Shown one piece after another: positions 34,317 to 43,241 of a stretch of 64,000 nucleotides of DNA. Origin of the DNA: CF-39 sp035651155 (GTDB lineage: Bacteria > Chloroflexota > Limnocylindria > P2-11E); NCBI GenBank assembly GCA_035651155.1, contig DASRGG010000002.1, positions 62,001 to 126,000 of the forward strand, written 5' to 3'. The notes below the pieces were generated by a model that had not been told where the DNA came from, ran no database searches, and saw only the letters and a list, made by a program, of their open reading frames with translations. The position numbers and the translations under genes were made by a program. Within the stretch, counting starts at the first letter, position 1. Each line of letters opens with the position of its first letter.

Positions 34317-34690
34317 CGCACGACGAGCTTCCCGCGCAGCATGCCCATGCCGCACTGGAACAAGTACTCGCCCGCCTTGGCCGCAGGCAGATCGATCGAG
34401 ACCTGCTGGCCTTCGGGAAGCTCCGCGCTCTTGTGGAAGTCGGCGAAGACGACGCGCTCGGAGCACGCGCCCGATTCCTCACGCAGGAAGGTGAGGCGGA
34501 TGGGCGCCCCCGCGTCGGCGACGATGAGGTCGGGCGTGTAGCCGCCCTTCACCAGGATCATCGCCTCCTGGAAGCCCGATGAGCCGAGGATGGCGCGCGT
34601 CTCGCTGCTCTTGGGAAGCAGGAAGAACGCCGCGACGCCGGCGATCGCGAGCGCGCCGATCGCGGTGACGAGGATCTGGTCGAGGGTCAT
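34313..34690 (-). CDS. Membrane-anchored cupredoxin
   Basis: The 125-residue product has an N-terminal anchor (~5-28) and a cupredoxin domain with Cys in SGACSE, His in ADFHKSAELP and the C-terminal ligand loop FQCGMGMLRG. This EfeO/CopZ-like pattern (His, Cys, Met) binds copper outside the membrane. ATG 34690 overlaps the Rieske stop; the gene's own stop overlaps the ATPase start, so four genes here are chained by overlaps. Confidence 0.82.
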   Translation of the reverse strand: MTLDQILVTAIGALAIAGVAAFFLLPKSSETRAILGSSGFQEAMILVKGGYTPDLIVADAGAPIRLTFLREESGACSERVVFADFHKSAELPEGQQVSIDLPAAKAGEYLFQCGMGMLRGKLVVR

Positions 34691-35220
34691 GCGGGTACCT
34701 CCAGCTGTTCGGGGTGCCACTCGTTGTCGTCGCGCCGCATGAGATGCAGCGGATTGGTGTCGACGACGAGCGTGCCGTTCAGGTCTGCGATGTGGAAGAG
34801 GTCGAGGCCGCGCGGCGCGGGCCCGCCCTTCTTCAGCGCCGTCTTCTTGTCGTAGAGGGAGCCATGGCAGGGGCAGTGGAACTGGTCCTCGGCCGTGTTC
34901 CAGGGGACCGCGCAGCCGAGGTGCGTGCACTTGCGGTACGCCGCGGCGATACCTCCCGGCGCGTGCAACAGGAAGAAACGGCCCTGCTGGTTGAGGATCG
35001 GCTCGTCGTTGGTCTTGGCGAACTGCGCGAGGATGTCGTCCTTCTTTCCCGCCGGAACTTTCGCGCCGAGGCCTTCGATCTTCAGCACGCGCGCGAAAGC
35101 GGGAAGGATTCCCACGAGCTCGAGGGCGGCGAGGACAACCCCGGTGAGGAAGCCGATGCGCAGGAGCTGGCGGCGCCGGAGGCGGCCAACCTCGTCGGGC
35201 TCCGCGGGCAGACGGATCAC
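34687..35220 (-). CDS. Rieske 2Fe-2S protein
   Basis: The 177-residue product has one N-terminal membrane helix preceded by RRRQLL and the Rieske motifs CTHLGC (~97) and CPCHGS (~116) that ligate a 2Fe-2S cluster by two Cys and two His. It would serve a cytochrome bc complex; the matching cytochrome b lies 11 kb away at 46 kb. The start overlaps the copper ATPase stop (ATGA). Confidence 0.92.
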   Translation of the reverse strand: MIRLPAEPDEVGRLRRRQLLRIGFLTGVVLAALELVGILPAFARVLKIEGLGAKVPAGKKDDILAQFAKTNDEPILNQQGRFFLLHAPGGIAAAYRKCTHLGCAVPWNTAEDQFHCPCHGSLYDKKTALKKGGPAPRGLDLFHIADLNGTLVVDTNPLHLMRRDDNEWHPEQLEVPA

Positions 35221-37676
35221 GCCCGCGCCTCCCGTGACCTGAAGTTCCGCAGGCGGTTCGCGTTCGTGATCACCGTGACCGAGCTGAAGCTCATGGCCGC
35301 GGCGGCGAGGATCGGCGAGAGCAGGATGCCGAGGAAGGGGTAGAGCACGCCGAGCGCGACGGGCAGGCCGAGCGAGTTGTAGACGAAGGCGCCGAAGAGA
35401 TTCTGGTAGACGTTGCGCATCGTGGCGCGCGAGACCTCGATCGCGAGCACGACCCCCTTCAGGCTGCCGCCGATCAGCGTGACATCCGCGGCCTCGATGG
35501 CCACATCGGTCCCGGTGCCGATGGCGAAGCCGACATCGGCCTGCGTCAGCGCAGGCGCGTCGTTGGTCCCGTCGCCGACCATCCCGACGCGCTTGCCCTG
35601 AAGCTGCAGCTTGCGCACTTCGGTGGCCTTGTCGCCGGGAAGCACCTCGGCGCGCACGCTGGTGACTCCGACCTGCCGCGCGATCGCCTTGGCCGTGCGA
35701 ACGTTGTCGCCGGTGAGCATGACGACCTCGAGGCCCAGCTCGCGCAGCCGGCGGATCGCGCGGATCGAGTCCTCTTTCACGGTGTCGGCCACGGCCACGA
35801 GGCCCGCGGCCTTGCCGTCGACGCTCACGTACATCGGCGTCTTGCCGTCCTCGGCGAGCACGGCGAAGGGCGCTGGGAGGCCGTCGAGCTCGCTGCCTGC
35901 CGCACGGAGAAACCTTTCGTTCCCCACGCGCACCTCGTGCCCGTCGACGCTGGCGACGATCCCCCCGCCGACGACCGCACCGAAGCCACTGACCGGTCTG
36001 AGCTGGATCCCGCGTTCGATCGCGCCGCGAACGATAGCCGCGCCGAGCGGGTGCTCCGAGCCGTGCTCGGCGCTCGCGACGAGCTGGAGCAGCTCGTCCT
36101 CGGTGGTGGGCGCCAACGCGACGACGTCCGTGAGCGCGGGCTCGCCCTTGGTGATCGTGCCGGTCTTGTCGAGCACGATCGTCTGCAGGCGCTGCGCTCC
36201 CTGGAGCGCCTCGCCCGAGCGGATGAGCACACCGTGCTCGGCGGCCTTGCCGATCCCGGTGGTGAGCGACATGGGCGTCGCCATCCCGAGCGCGCAGGGG
36301 CAGGCGATGATCAGCGTGGTGACCATGACGATGGTCGCGTACGCGAAGGTCGGGGCCGGGCCGAGGTCGTACCAGATGACGAAGCCGGCGAGCGCGAGCA
36401 TGACCACGATCGGCGTGAAGTACGCGCTTACCCGGTCGACGATCCGCTGGATCGGGACCTTGGTGGCCTGGGCGTCCTGGACGAGCCGCACGATGTTCGC
36501 CAGGGCGGTGTCGCCGCCGATCTTCGTAACCCTCATCGTGAACGAGCCGTGCGTGTTCATCGTCGCCCCGATGACCTCGTCGCCGGTGGCCTTGTCGACC
36601 GGGATCGACTCGCCGGTGATCATCGATTCGTCGATCGCCGACGCGCCCGAGACGATCTCACCGTCGAGCGGGATGCGCTCGCCCGGACGCACGACGACGA
36701 GCTCGCCGACGCGCACGTCGGCGACCGGCACGGTCGACTCGACGCCGTCGCGGATCACCCGCGCATTCCGGGGCTGCAGGCCGATGAGCTTCTTGATGGC
36801 CTCGCTCGTGCGCCCGCGGGCCTTGATCTCCATGGCCATCCCAAGGACGACGAGCGCGGTCACCACGACCGTTACGTCGTAGTACACGTCGGTGAACGCG
36901 TCGGACGGGAAGAGCTGCGGCGCGAGCAGCGCGACCGTCGAGTACAGCCACGCCGTCCCCGTGCCGATGGCGATGAGCGTGTGCATCGTCGCGGAGCGGT
37001 GCTTCACGCTCTCGGCGAGACCGACGAAGAACTGGCTGCCCGAATAGAAGAGCACCGCCAGGCTCGCGAATCCCATCGCCAGCCACAGGTGGTGCAGCGC
37101 CTCGCTGCCGCGCGGGAAGAGGTCGCGCAGGACCGGGAACAGCCACGGGTACGAGAGCACCATCGTCGGAACGCCGACAGCGGCGGCGAACCACCACTTG
37201 CGCATGAGCCGGCGGTACTCGCGCTCGCTCTCGCTCGTCCCCGGGTCCGCCCCCGCTCGTTCCTGTTCGACGGCCGGGCCGCGCAGGACGCGCACGAGAG
37301 CCGCGACGCTCGCGGTGTCGCCGAGGGTCTCGATGTGCATCTCGCTGCGCGCGGGATCGACTCGCACGCTCGCGACGGCGGGCGCGATGTCGCGTGCGGT
37401 GCGGGCGAAGGCTTCAGCTTCCCCGTCCGCGTGAAGATCCACGTCGACGCGGACGATCTTCGCGCCCGCGTCACGGACGAGCGCCGTGAGCGCGAGGAGG
37501 TCGAGGTCCGCCAGATCCCCGTCGATCGTCACGCGGTCGGTGACCGGATTCACCGCGATCCGCCGCCCGCCCGCGGCAGGCCGCAGGATGCGCTCGAGGC
37601 TCTGCGCCTCCGATGCGCAGTCGAGCTCTGAGAGCTCGAGCGTGAGCGTAGCCGGGAGCGTGCGCGCGCTAGCCAT
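35217..37676 (-). CDS. Copper-transporting P-type ATPase, full length
   Basis: This 819-residue P1B ATPase has a degenerate N-terminal HMA domain (ELDCASEAQ in place of MxCxxC), DESMITGES (actuator), ACPCALGMAT in helix 6, the phosphorylation site DKTGTITKG, EHPLG and MVGDGTNDAPAL. The CPC ion site and CopA-like helices predict Cu(I) or Ag(I) transport. The loss of the HMA Cys pair means no metal handover through CxxC. It starts 8 bases inside the His-rich gene. Confidence 0.93.
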   Translation of the reverse strand: MASARTLPATLTLELSELDCASEAQSLERILRPAAGGRRIAVNPVTDRVTIDGDLADLDLLALTALVRDAGAKIVRVDVDLHADGEAEAFARTARDIAPAVASVRVDPARSEMHIETLGDTASVAALVRVLRGPAVEQERAGADPGTSESEREYRRLMRKWWFAAAVGVPTMVLSYPWLFPVLRDLFPRGSEALHHLWLAMGFASLAVLFYSGSQFFVGLAESVKHRSATMHTLIAIGTGTAWLYSTVALLAPQLFPSDAFTDVYYDVTVVVTALVVLGMAMEIKARGRTSEAIKKLIGLQPRNARVIRDGVESTVPVADVRVGELVVVRPGERIPLDGEIVSGASAIDESMITGESIPVDKATGDEVIGATMNTHGSFTMRVTKIGGDTALANIVRLVQDAQATKVPIQRIVDRVSAYFTPIVVMLALAGFVIWYDLGPAPTFAYATIVMVTTLIIACPCALGMATPMSLTTGIGKAAEHGVLIRSGEALQGAQRLQTIVLDKTGTITKGEPALTDVVALAPTTEDELLQLVASAEHGSEHPLGAAIVRGAIERGIQLRPVSGFGAVVGGGIVASVDGHEVRVGNERFLRAAGSELDGLPAPFAVLAEDGKTPMYVSVDGKAAGLVAVADTVKEDSIRAIRRLRELGLEVVMLTGDNVRTAKAIARQVGVTSVRAEVLPGDKATEVRKLQLQGKRVGMVGDGTNDAPALTQADVGFAIGTGTDVAIEAADVTLIGGSLKGVVLAIEVSRATMRNVYQNLFGAFVYNSLGLPVALGVLYPFLGILLSPILAAAAMSFSSVTVITNANRLRNFRSREARA

Positions 37677-37932
37677 GCTGGTGCCCGCCCGCTACAGGAG
37701 TTTCACGCTCCGTTCTTGTCTCCTCTGTCGTTGTCTCCTCATCATTCGGCGATCCAGACTCGCACCCGCCGGATCGCGGCTGCGCACCGCGGCCCTGGCC
37801 TGCGGCCTGGTCGTGCGAGCCGTGCCCGCCGTGCGAGCCATGGCCGCCGTGCATGCCATGCATGAGGAACATCAGCGCGATGAAGACGGCAGGCCCGAGG
37901 AATGGCTGTACCGCCGCGATGACGCCTTCCAT
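37669..37932 (-). CDS. His-rich small membrane protein
   Basis: The 87-residue product has one N-terminal helix followed by MHGMHGGHGSHGGHGSH (~24-42), a metal-binding run, and an acidic/Thr-rich tail ending GGHQHG. It probably buffers copper or similar ions for the ATPase encoded next. ATG 37932 has a GGAGGTGG upstream. A CTCAG tandem box lies 69 bases before the start, making this the head of a long metal/redox operon. Confidence 0.8.
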   Translation of the reverse strand: MEGVIAAVQPFLGPAVFIALMFLMHGMHGGHGSHGGHGSHDQAAGQGRGAQPRSGGCESGSPNDEETTTEETRTERETPVAGGHQHG

Positions 37933-38000
37933 GTCGAGCCACCTCCGCGTTGTGCTGCCTACACCTTGGCGGGCGCGGCTGAAGGCAAACTGGCGTCCGC

Positions 38001-38016
38001 CTGAGGCCGCGCTGAG
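38001..38016 (-). promoter_or_regulatory. CTCAG tandem box, copper ATPase operon promoter
   Basis: On the minus strand CTCAG reads at 38016-38012 and 38005-38001, an exact 11-base period with the same N6 spacing as at 11742 and 17623. Confidence 0.55.
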
Positions 38017-38053
38017 AGTTCGCGCGGGTAGCCTCCGAGCGCGCGAAAGTGGA

Positions 38054-39145
38054 TCACCCGCGTGGCCGTCCCAGGGCGAGGTCGACGGTGAGCTGGCGCC
38101 CAGCACGGGTGATCGAGAGCTGGATCGGGTCACCCGGCCGGAGCTTGAGTGTGAGCAGGGCGAGCGGATGCGTCTCGTCGATCGCCTGCGCATTGACCTT
38201 CGTGACGACGTCGCCGGACCGGAGGCCAGCCGCTGCCGCGGGCGAATCGGGCACGACCGCGGTCACGAGCACACCGGCTGACGCGTCGAGGCCGAGCGAG
38301 AGCGCGGCGCGCGGCGAGAGCGGTGCGTACTGGATCCCGATGTAGCCACGTTCCACCACTCCGCTCCTGATGAGCTGCTCGGCGATGTCGCGGACGGTGT
38401 TGCTCGACACCGCGAAGCCCAGGCCCTGGGCCTCGGTGGGGTCGGCCGCAAGGGTGTTCATCCCAACGACCTCTCGCGTCGCCGCCCAGATGAGCGGCCC
38501 TCCCGAATTGCCGGGATTGATGGCGGCGTCCGTCTGGATGAGGTCCTCCAGATAGACCGTCGCCGACTCTCGGACCTTGCGGCCCTTTGCCGAGACGACA
38601 CCGCTCGTGACCGTGCTCTGGAACACGCCGAGGGGGCTGCCGATGGCGAGCACCGTCGCTCCCACGGGCACGGCGTCGCTGTCAGCGAGGGCCGCGGCCT
38701 TCAGGCCACCTGCTGCGACCCTCAGCACCGCCACGTCGGTGAGCGGATCGCGGCCGACCAGCGTCGCGGTCACCTTCCTGTCGTCGGTGAAGATCACGTC
38801 GAACGACGCCGCGGCGCCAGTCCCGGCCGTGTTCTCGACCACGTGGTTGTTCGTCACCACGTAGCCGCGCGCGCCATCGATGACGAAGCCGGAGCCGCTC
38901 GCCTGCGCCTCGCCGCTCGGGAAGCGGCTCACGATCGTCACGACGGCCGGAAGCAGCTCGCGAACCACCTCGGTCGTCACGTCGGCGTTCTCGCCGAGCG
39001 TCACGCTCATCGGCGCGGGTAGCGCGGCGGGCACCGGTGGGGAAGCCACGATCGGCAGTCGGCTCATCACCGACGAAGCGACGACACCGCCGCTCGCCGC
39101 GCCGACGACGATGCCGAACAGAAAGACGATCGCAGCGCTTCGCAT
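38054..39145 (-). CDS. HtrA/DegP-like S1C serine protease with PDZ domain
   Basis: The 363-residue membrane-anchored protease has the trypsin-like triad His in TNNHVV (~105), Asp in DPLTDVAVL (~135) and Ser in GNSGGPL (~215), followed by a PDZ domain (~265-355; GYIGIQYAP, GLRSGDVVTKVN). It would degrade misfolded envelope proteins under stress. ATG 39145 gives a signal anchor. It stands alone between the two copper units. Confidence 0.93.
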   Translation of the reverse strand: MRSAAIVFLFGIVVGAASGGVVASSVMSRLPIVASPPVPAALPAPMSVTLGENADVTTEVVRELLPAVVTIVSRFPSGEAQASGSGFVIDGARGYVVTNNHVVENTAGTGAAASFDVIFTDDRKVTATLVGRDPLTDVAVLRVAAGGLKAAALADSDAVPVGATVLAIGSPLGVFQSTVTSGVVSAKGRKVRESATVYLEDLIQTDAAINPGNSGGPLIWAATREVVGMNTLAADPTEAQGLGFAVSSNTVRDIAEQLIRSGVVERGYIGIQYAPLSPRAALSLGLDASAGVLVTAVVPDSPAAAAGLRSGDVVTKVNAQAIDETHPLALLTLKLRPGDPIQLSITRAGRQLTVDLALGRPRG

Positions 39146-39151
39146 CCCGCG

Positions 39152-39352
39152 TCAGCTTCGCTGGTGTTGCGCGGCTCCCGAGGTGCGCTCGTCAATCACG
39201 GGCGGGGTCGTTGACCGACTCTGCGCGCGCAGCCGCAGGAGCTCCTCGCGTTCGTCCACGTCGTGCTCGTGGCCACGGTGCATGAACAGCATCATCAGCG
39301 GGCACAGCAGGAAGAGCAGCGCGAACGGCAGGATCGCAAGAAGTGCGTCCAT
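39152..39352 (-). CDS. Small DUF2933-like membrane protein
   Basis: The 66-residue product has one helix ending LLFLLCPLMMLFMHRGHEHDVDE. The CPLMM-LFMHRGH arrangement is typical of DUF2933-type proteins found beside copper ATPases and cupredoxins; Cys, Met and His could bind copper. It directly abuts the cupredoxin stop upstream, so it is the second gene of that unit. Confidence 0.78.
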   Translation of the reverse strand: MDALLAILPFALLFLLCPLMMLFMHRGHEHDVDEREELLRLRAQSRSTTPPVIDERTSGAAQHQRS

Positions 39353-39745
39353 TCAGGACTCCTTTCGTTGGGCGGGACGTACGACGAGCTCGCCCGAGTA
39401 CATGCCCATGCCGCAGGTGAACGGGTAGCGCCCGGGCTGCTGCGGCGTGAAGCGGATCTCGGTCTCGCCGTGCGCCATCAGGCGATGCGCGTTCGGCCAC
39501 AGCTCGGAGACGAGCATCTCGGTGCAAGGGTCGTCCTCCCGGCGCTCGAAGCGCAGCACGGCCGGCACTCCGGCCTCGAGCTCGATGTGCGAGGGCACGT
39601 AGCCGCGGTCAACGACGACGATCGCCTCTTGGGTGCCGTCCGCCTGACGCGTCGCTCGTCGCGAGAGAGCGCGCGCTCGCAAATAGAGCCAAGTCGCGGT
39701 AAGGCCGATGAGGCAGAGCAAGCCGCCGAGCAGAATCGTTCCCAT
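39353..39745 (-). CDS. Membrane-anchored cupredoxin
   Basis: The 130-residue product has an anchor helix (~3-24) and a cupredoxin domain with Cys in DDPCTEML, His in PNAHRLM and the copper loop FTCGMGMYSGELVV. It is closely related in layout to the cupredoxin at 34.3 kb. ATG 39745 is the start; no strong ribosome site is seen. A CTCAG tandem box lies 46 bases upstream. Confidence 0.82.
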   Translation of the reverse strand: MGTILLGGLLCLIGLTATWLYLRARALSRRATRQADGTQEAIVVVDRGYVPSHIELEAGVPAVLRFERREDDPCTEMLVSELWPNAHRLMAHGETEIRFTPQQPGRYPFTCGMGMYSGELVVRPAQRKES

Positions 39746-39790
39746 GCGGACAAGCCTCGCTGCTGGTCCTTGCCTGCATCTGATAGATCG

Positions 39791-39806
39791 CTGAGCAGGC
39801 GCTGAG
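39791..39806 (-). promoter_or_regulatory. CTCAG tandem box, cupredoxin-DUF2933 promoter
   Basis: On the minus strand CTCAG reads at 39806-39802 and 39795-39791 (11-base period). A CTATCAG-like stretch follows at the position expected for a -10 box. Confidence 0.5.
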
Positions 39807-39986
39807 GAATGGGCATCGCATCGGCGTGCGCCCGGCGCGCCTGTGCATGCCGCCCGGGCGACGGTCATCACCGCCGCCCACGGTCGTGCGCCTCGACGCG
39901 TACGAGCATGTGATGGCGCGCGACGGCCTGTTCGTCCCGGACGAACCGCAACAGAGCGAGCGCGTCCGCGGTGCGAGGATACGCGC

Positions 39987-40823
39987 GTGCAGCCGTGGCT
40001 CCCGCTCGCATTCGCCGCACTCCTCGTGTGGTCGATCCAGCGCGTCGTTACCAAGGCGGCGCTCGTGCACTGGTCGACGGCGCGCTTCTATCGTCTGAAC
40101 GCCATCTTGTCGCTCGCCGTCTACATCCCATTTGCGTTCTTCGTCCCACCCGAGCCCGATCGTCTTCCGGCGGCCCTCGGCCTATCGCTGCTCATGGCGC
40201 TGACGTTCTGGATAACGACCGAGGCCACCCGTCGCGGTCCGGTCGGTCTCGTGGCGCCGCTGACGGCCATCAGCCCGGTGATCACGGTGGCCCTCGCCGT
40301 CACCGTGCTGGCGGAGCGTCTTTCGCCCGTCGGGACGGTAGGCGTGCTCCTCGCGCTCACCGCGGCGGCGCTGCTCGCATACCGTCCGGTCGCGACAGGC
40401 GCGCTGGCCGGCTGGCTCGCCCTCGCGCTCGTGTCGCTCGTGCTGCAGGGGGTCGGTGCCTTCATCGCGAAGCTCGTCGTTACCGGAGCCGGTCCGACTG
40501 ACTTGCTGCTCACGAGCGCCGCGGTGCAAGCGGGCGTCGGAATCGTGATCGCTCGCGCGGAACCGCTCGACATCATCGACACGTTCGGACGTCGACCCAA
40601 TGTCGTGGTCGCGTGTACCATGGCCGCGGCGGCAGCGGCAACGATCGGCTACCTCTGGGCGCTCTCGCTCGGACCTGCGAGCATCATCGTGCCGCTCGTT
40701 GCCACCAGTCCCGCGCTTGGCGGTGTCCTCGGCGTCATTCTCCTGCGCGAACAGACCACGCGCCGCCAGGTCGTCGGTGCATTCCTCGGCATCGTCGCCG
40801 CGGCCCTCTTGTCAGTCGCGTAG
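39987..40823 (+). CDS. EamA/DMT-family transporter
   Basis: This 278-residue protein has ten predicted helices in two EamA repeats (e.g. GPVGLVAPLTAISPVITVALA and GPASIIVPLVATSPALGGVLG). Such proteins export or import small metabolites; the substrate is unknown. GTG 39987 with a GAGGAT upstream begins the homology, although the frame is open further up. It is single and convergent with the histidine kinase. Confidence 0.85.
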   Translation: MQPWLPLAFAALLVWSIQRVVTKAALVHWSTARFYRLNAILSLAVYIPFAFFVPPEPDRLPAALGLSLLMALTFWITTEATRRGPVGLVAPLTAISPVITVALAVTVLAERLSPVGTVGVLLALTAAALLAYRPVATGALAGWLALALVSLVLQGVGAFIAKLVVTGAGPTDLLLTSAAVQAGVGIVIARAEPLDIIDTFGRRPNVVVACTMAAAAAATIGYLWALSLGPASIIVPLVATSPALGGVLGVILLREQTTRRQVVGAFLGIVAAALLSVA

Positions 40824-40916
40824 CGCGGCCACCAGCGCGATCGGACAGGGCGCGGCGATTCTGGGATCGTGCTGGACATGCGCGCGTCGGCTCGTTGCAT
40901 TGACGCGCCGCCGGCG

Positions 40917-42308
40917 CTACGCCGCCGTGGTGACCGATGCCATCGACGCGTTGGCGGGAAGACGCACGGTGACGCTGGTCCCCCGGGGTTGCCGCTGCCC
41001 CAACGCGATCGTCCCACCGTGACGCTCGACGATCCACTTCGCGATGGAGAGCCCGAGCCCAGTGCCCGCTGGATCGAGGCGCTGCGCCTCCTCGCCACGG
41101 TAGAAGCGCTCGAACGCGCGTGCCGCAGTCTCGGCGCTCACGCCGATACCCTCATCCTCGACGACGAGAACTGTCTCGCGCGCTTTGCGGCGCAGCGAGA
41201 GGCGAACCTCGCCGGGTGCCGGCGTATACGAGAGCGCGTTGTCCGCGAGGATGAGCACGAGCTGCTTCAGGCGATCGCGCTCGCCTTGCACGACCGCGGC
41301 ATCGAGATCTACGACATGCAGCCGCGGTCCGGCCTGCCCGCGCAGCTCGCGGAAGACCTCCATCACGACCTCATCGAGCGGCACTGGCTTGGCGATGAAC
41401 GGCTGGGGCCCCGCGTCGGCGCGGGCGAGGACGAGCAGGTCGTCCACCAGACGCGCCAGCCGCCGCGTCTCCTGACGCGCCTCCGCGAGCGTCGCCTGCG
41501 CCTCGTCCGCCGGCAGCTTTCCACGCCCGAGCAGCTCGAGGCCGCCCTGCAGCGCCGTCAGCGGAGTCCGCAGCTCGTGCGAGACATCCGCGACGAAGCG
41601 CTGCTGGCGGCGGTACGCGTCATCGAGGCTCGCGAGCATGTGATTGAAGGTGCGACCGAGCTCGCTGAGCTCATCGCGACCGCCCGTCCGCACCTCGATG
41701 CGCCGCGCGAAGCCGCGTGACAGCGCGATGGCACGGGCCGTCTCGGTCATCTTCGCGATCGGACGGAGCGCGCTGGCGGAGATGGCCCAGCCGCCCGTGA
41801 CTGCGAACGCGATACCGGCGACGCCCATGAGACCGAGGATCAGGCCGAGGCTGCCGACCGATGCGTCGAACGCCGACATCGACGCGGCGATCACCAGGCG
41901 CGCACCTGGCACACCGGACACGTTCCCGGCGAAGGAGCGGACGCGGCCCCCCGGGAGTCCTGTGTCGTGAAGACCATCGGTCGCCGACGCGGGCTGGAAG
42001 CGAGCGAGGAGCGGATCTCCCGTATCGCCGACACCGGGGGATGAGGGCTCACCAGGGAGGATGAGCCAGATCGCGGTCGGAGAGCTTGCCGCCTGCGCCG
42101 GCGTGGTCAGCGTCACGGGATGCGACGGATTGGTGCTGCCGAGCGCGATGAGCTCCGACGCCGCGTGTTCCCAGGACGTGCGCAGCGACGAGTCGACATC
42201 GCTCTCGTGCGATCCGGTGTGCACCACAAAAGCGACGGCGAGGGTCGCGCCGAGGACGAGCGCGAGGAGCGCCCCATACCAGAGCGCGAGCCGAGTGCGG
42301 ATGTTCAT
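40917..42308 (-). CDS. Sensor histidine kinase
   Basis: This 463-residue membrane kinase has two transmembrane helices (~8-30 and ~160-185) around a 130-residue sensor, a HAMP domain, HisKA with DVSHELRTPLTALQ (~255) and HATPase with NALSY, EDEGIGVS and GTGLGLSIAK. It would phosphorylate the response regulator encoded 10 bases upstream. The signal is unknown; its position between copper units and lgt suggests metal or envelope stress. Confidence 0.92.
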   Translation of the reverse strand: MNIRTRLALWYGALLALVLGATLAVAFVVHTGSHESDVDSSLRTSWEHAASELIALGSTNPSHPVTLTTPAQAASSPTAIWLILPGEPSSPGVGDTGDPLLARFQPASATDGLHDTGLPGGRVRSFAGNVSGVPGARLVIAASMSAFDASVGSLGLILGLMGVAGIAFAVTGGWAISASALRPIAKMTETARAIALSRGFARRIEVRTGGRDELSELGRTFNHMLASLDDAYRRQQRFVADVSHELRTPLTALQGGLELLGRGKLPADEAQATLAEARQETRRLARLVDDLLVLARADAGPQPFIAKPVPLDEVVMEVFRELRGQAGPRLHVVDLDAAVVQGERDRLKQLVLILADNALSYTPAPGEVRLSLRRKARETVLVVEDEGIGVSAETAARAFERFYRGEEAQRLDPAGTGLGLSIAKWIVERHGGTIALGQRQPRGTSVTVRLPANASMASVTTAA

Positions 42309-42318
42309 GCTCGTTCGG

Positions 42319-43044
42319 CTAGGCCGTCGGTTCGCGCAGCACGTAGCCGGCGCCGCGGAGCGTATGGAGCAGCCGCGGCTCGCCGGCCGCCTCGAGCTTC
42401 TGCCGGAGGTAGCGCACGTAGACCTCGAGCACGTTGTAGTTCCCGCCGAAGTCGTAGCCCCAGACCTTCTCGGTGAGCTGCTCCTTTTCGAGCACCTGTC
42501 GCGGGTGACGCAGGAACTGCAGGAGGAGCTCGTACTCGGTCGTCGTGAGCGCGATCTCGCGCGACCCACGTCGAGCGCTGCGCGTGCCGGTATCGAGGGC
42601 GAGGTCCGCGAAGCGGAGGATCTCGGCCTCGCTGGGCTCCTTGCGCCGCAGAAGCGCCCGGATGCGCGCACTGAGCACTTCGAGCGTGAACGGCTTCACG
42701 AGGTAGTCATCGGCGCCCGCATCGAGCCCAACGACCTGATCCGACGGGGCGTCCCTCGCGGTGAGCATGAGGATCGCGAGCTGCGGATCGCCCGCGCGCA
42801 GGCGGCGGCAGACCTCGACGCCGTCGATGCCCGGCATCATGAGGTCAAGGACCACAAGATCCGGCGCGAACTCGAGGGCCTTCTTGAGCGCTTCGTCGCC
42901 GTCGCGCGCGGTCGCCACGGCATACCCCTCGAACGAGAGCGCGCGGCGCAGCATGTTCGTCACGTTCTCGTCGTCGTCGACGACGAGGAGGCGTGCGGGA
43001 CGGGCGGCGGTTGGGACCTGCGTCGGGATGATGTCCTTCGCCAT
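42319..43044 (-). CDS. OmpR/PhoB-family response regulator
   Basis: The 241-residue product has a receiver domain with acidic pocket DDDE and phospho-acceptor Asp in VLDLMMPGIDG (~68), a conserved Lys in VKPF, and a winged helix (~150-235) ending RYLRQKLEAAGEPRLLHTLRGAGYVL. Regulators of this class bind direct repeats with an 11-base period, so it is the best candidate in the window to bind the CTCAG pairs. It forms an operon with the histidine kinase. Confidence 0.93.
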   Translation of the reverse strand: MAKDIIPTQVPTAARPARLLVVDDDENVTNMLRRALSFEGYAVATARDGDEALKKALEFAPDLVVLDLMMPGIDGVEVCRRLRAGDPQLAILMLTARDAPSDQVVGLDAGADDYLVKPFTLEVLSARIRALLRRKEPSEAEILRFADLALDTGTRSARRGSREIALTTTEYELLLQFLRHPRQVLEKEQLTEKVWGYDFGGNYNVLEVYVRYLRQKLEAAGEPRLLHTLRGAGYVLREPTA

Positions 43045-43115
43045 CTCCGAAGACCTTATCGGCGTTTGCCCCTCACGAGCGGCGGCCAAGTGGCCCTGGA
43101 CGCGTGGGTCGAAGG

Positions 43116-43241
43116 TCATTTCCCGCCTCGCACGACCGCAGCTTCGTAGAAGAACGCGATGCGGTCGTACGTCCGCGCGACGTCCCGCGCCGCGCCGCTC
43201 GAACCCGACTTCTCGACGGCTCGGTCGTGCGGGGCCCTCAT
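43116..43241 (-). pseudogene. UbiE-type methyltransferase remnant (ends only)
   Basis: A 41-codon frame reads DVARTYDRIAFFYE, the usual N-terminal motif of UbiE-like methyltransferases, and then immediately AAVVRGGK-stop, which looks like a typical C-terminus. The SAM-binding core is missing. ATG 43241 overlaps the lgt stop. It fits the series of genes in this window that have lost their middle. Confidence 0.55.
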
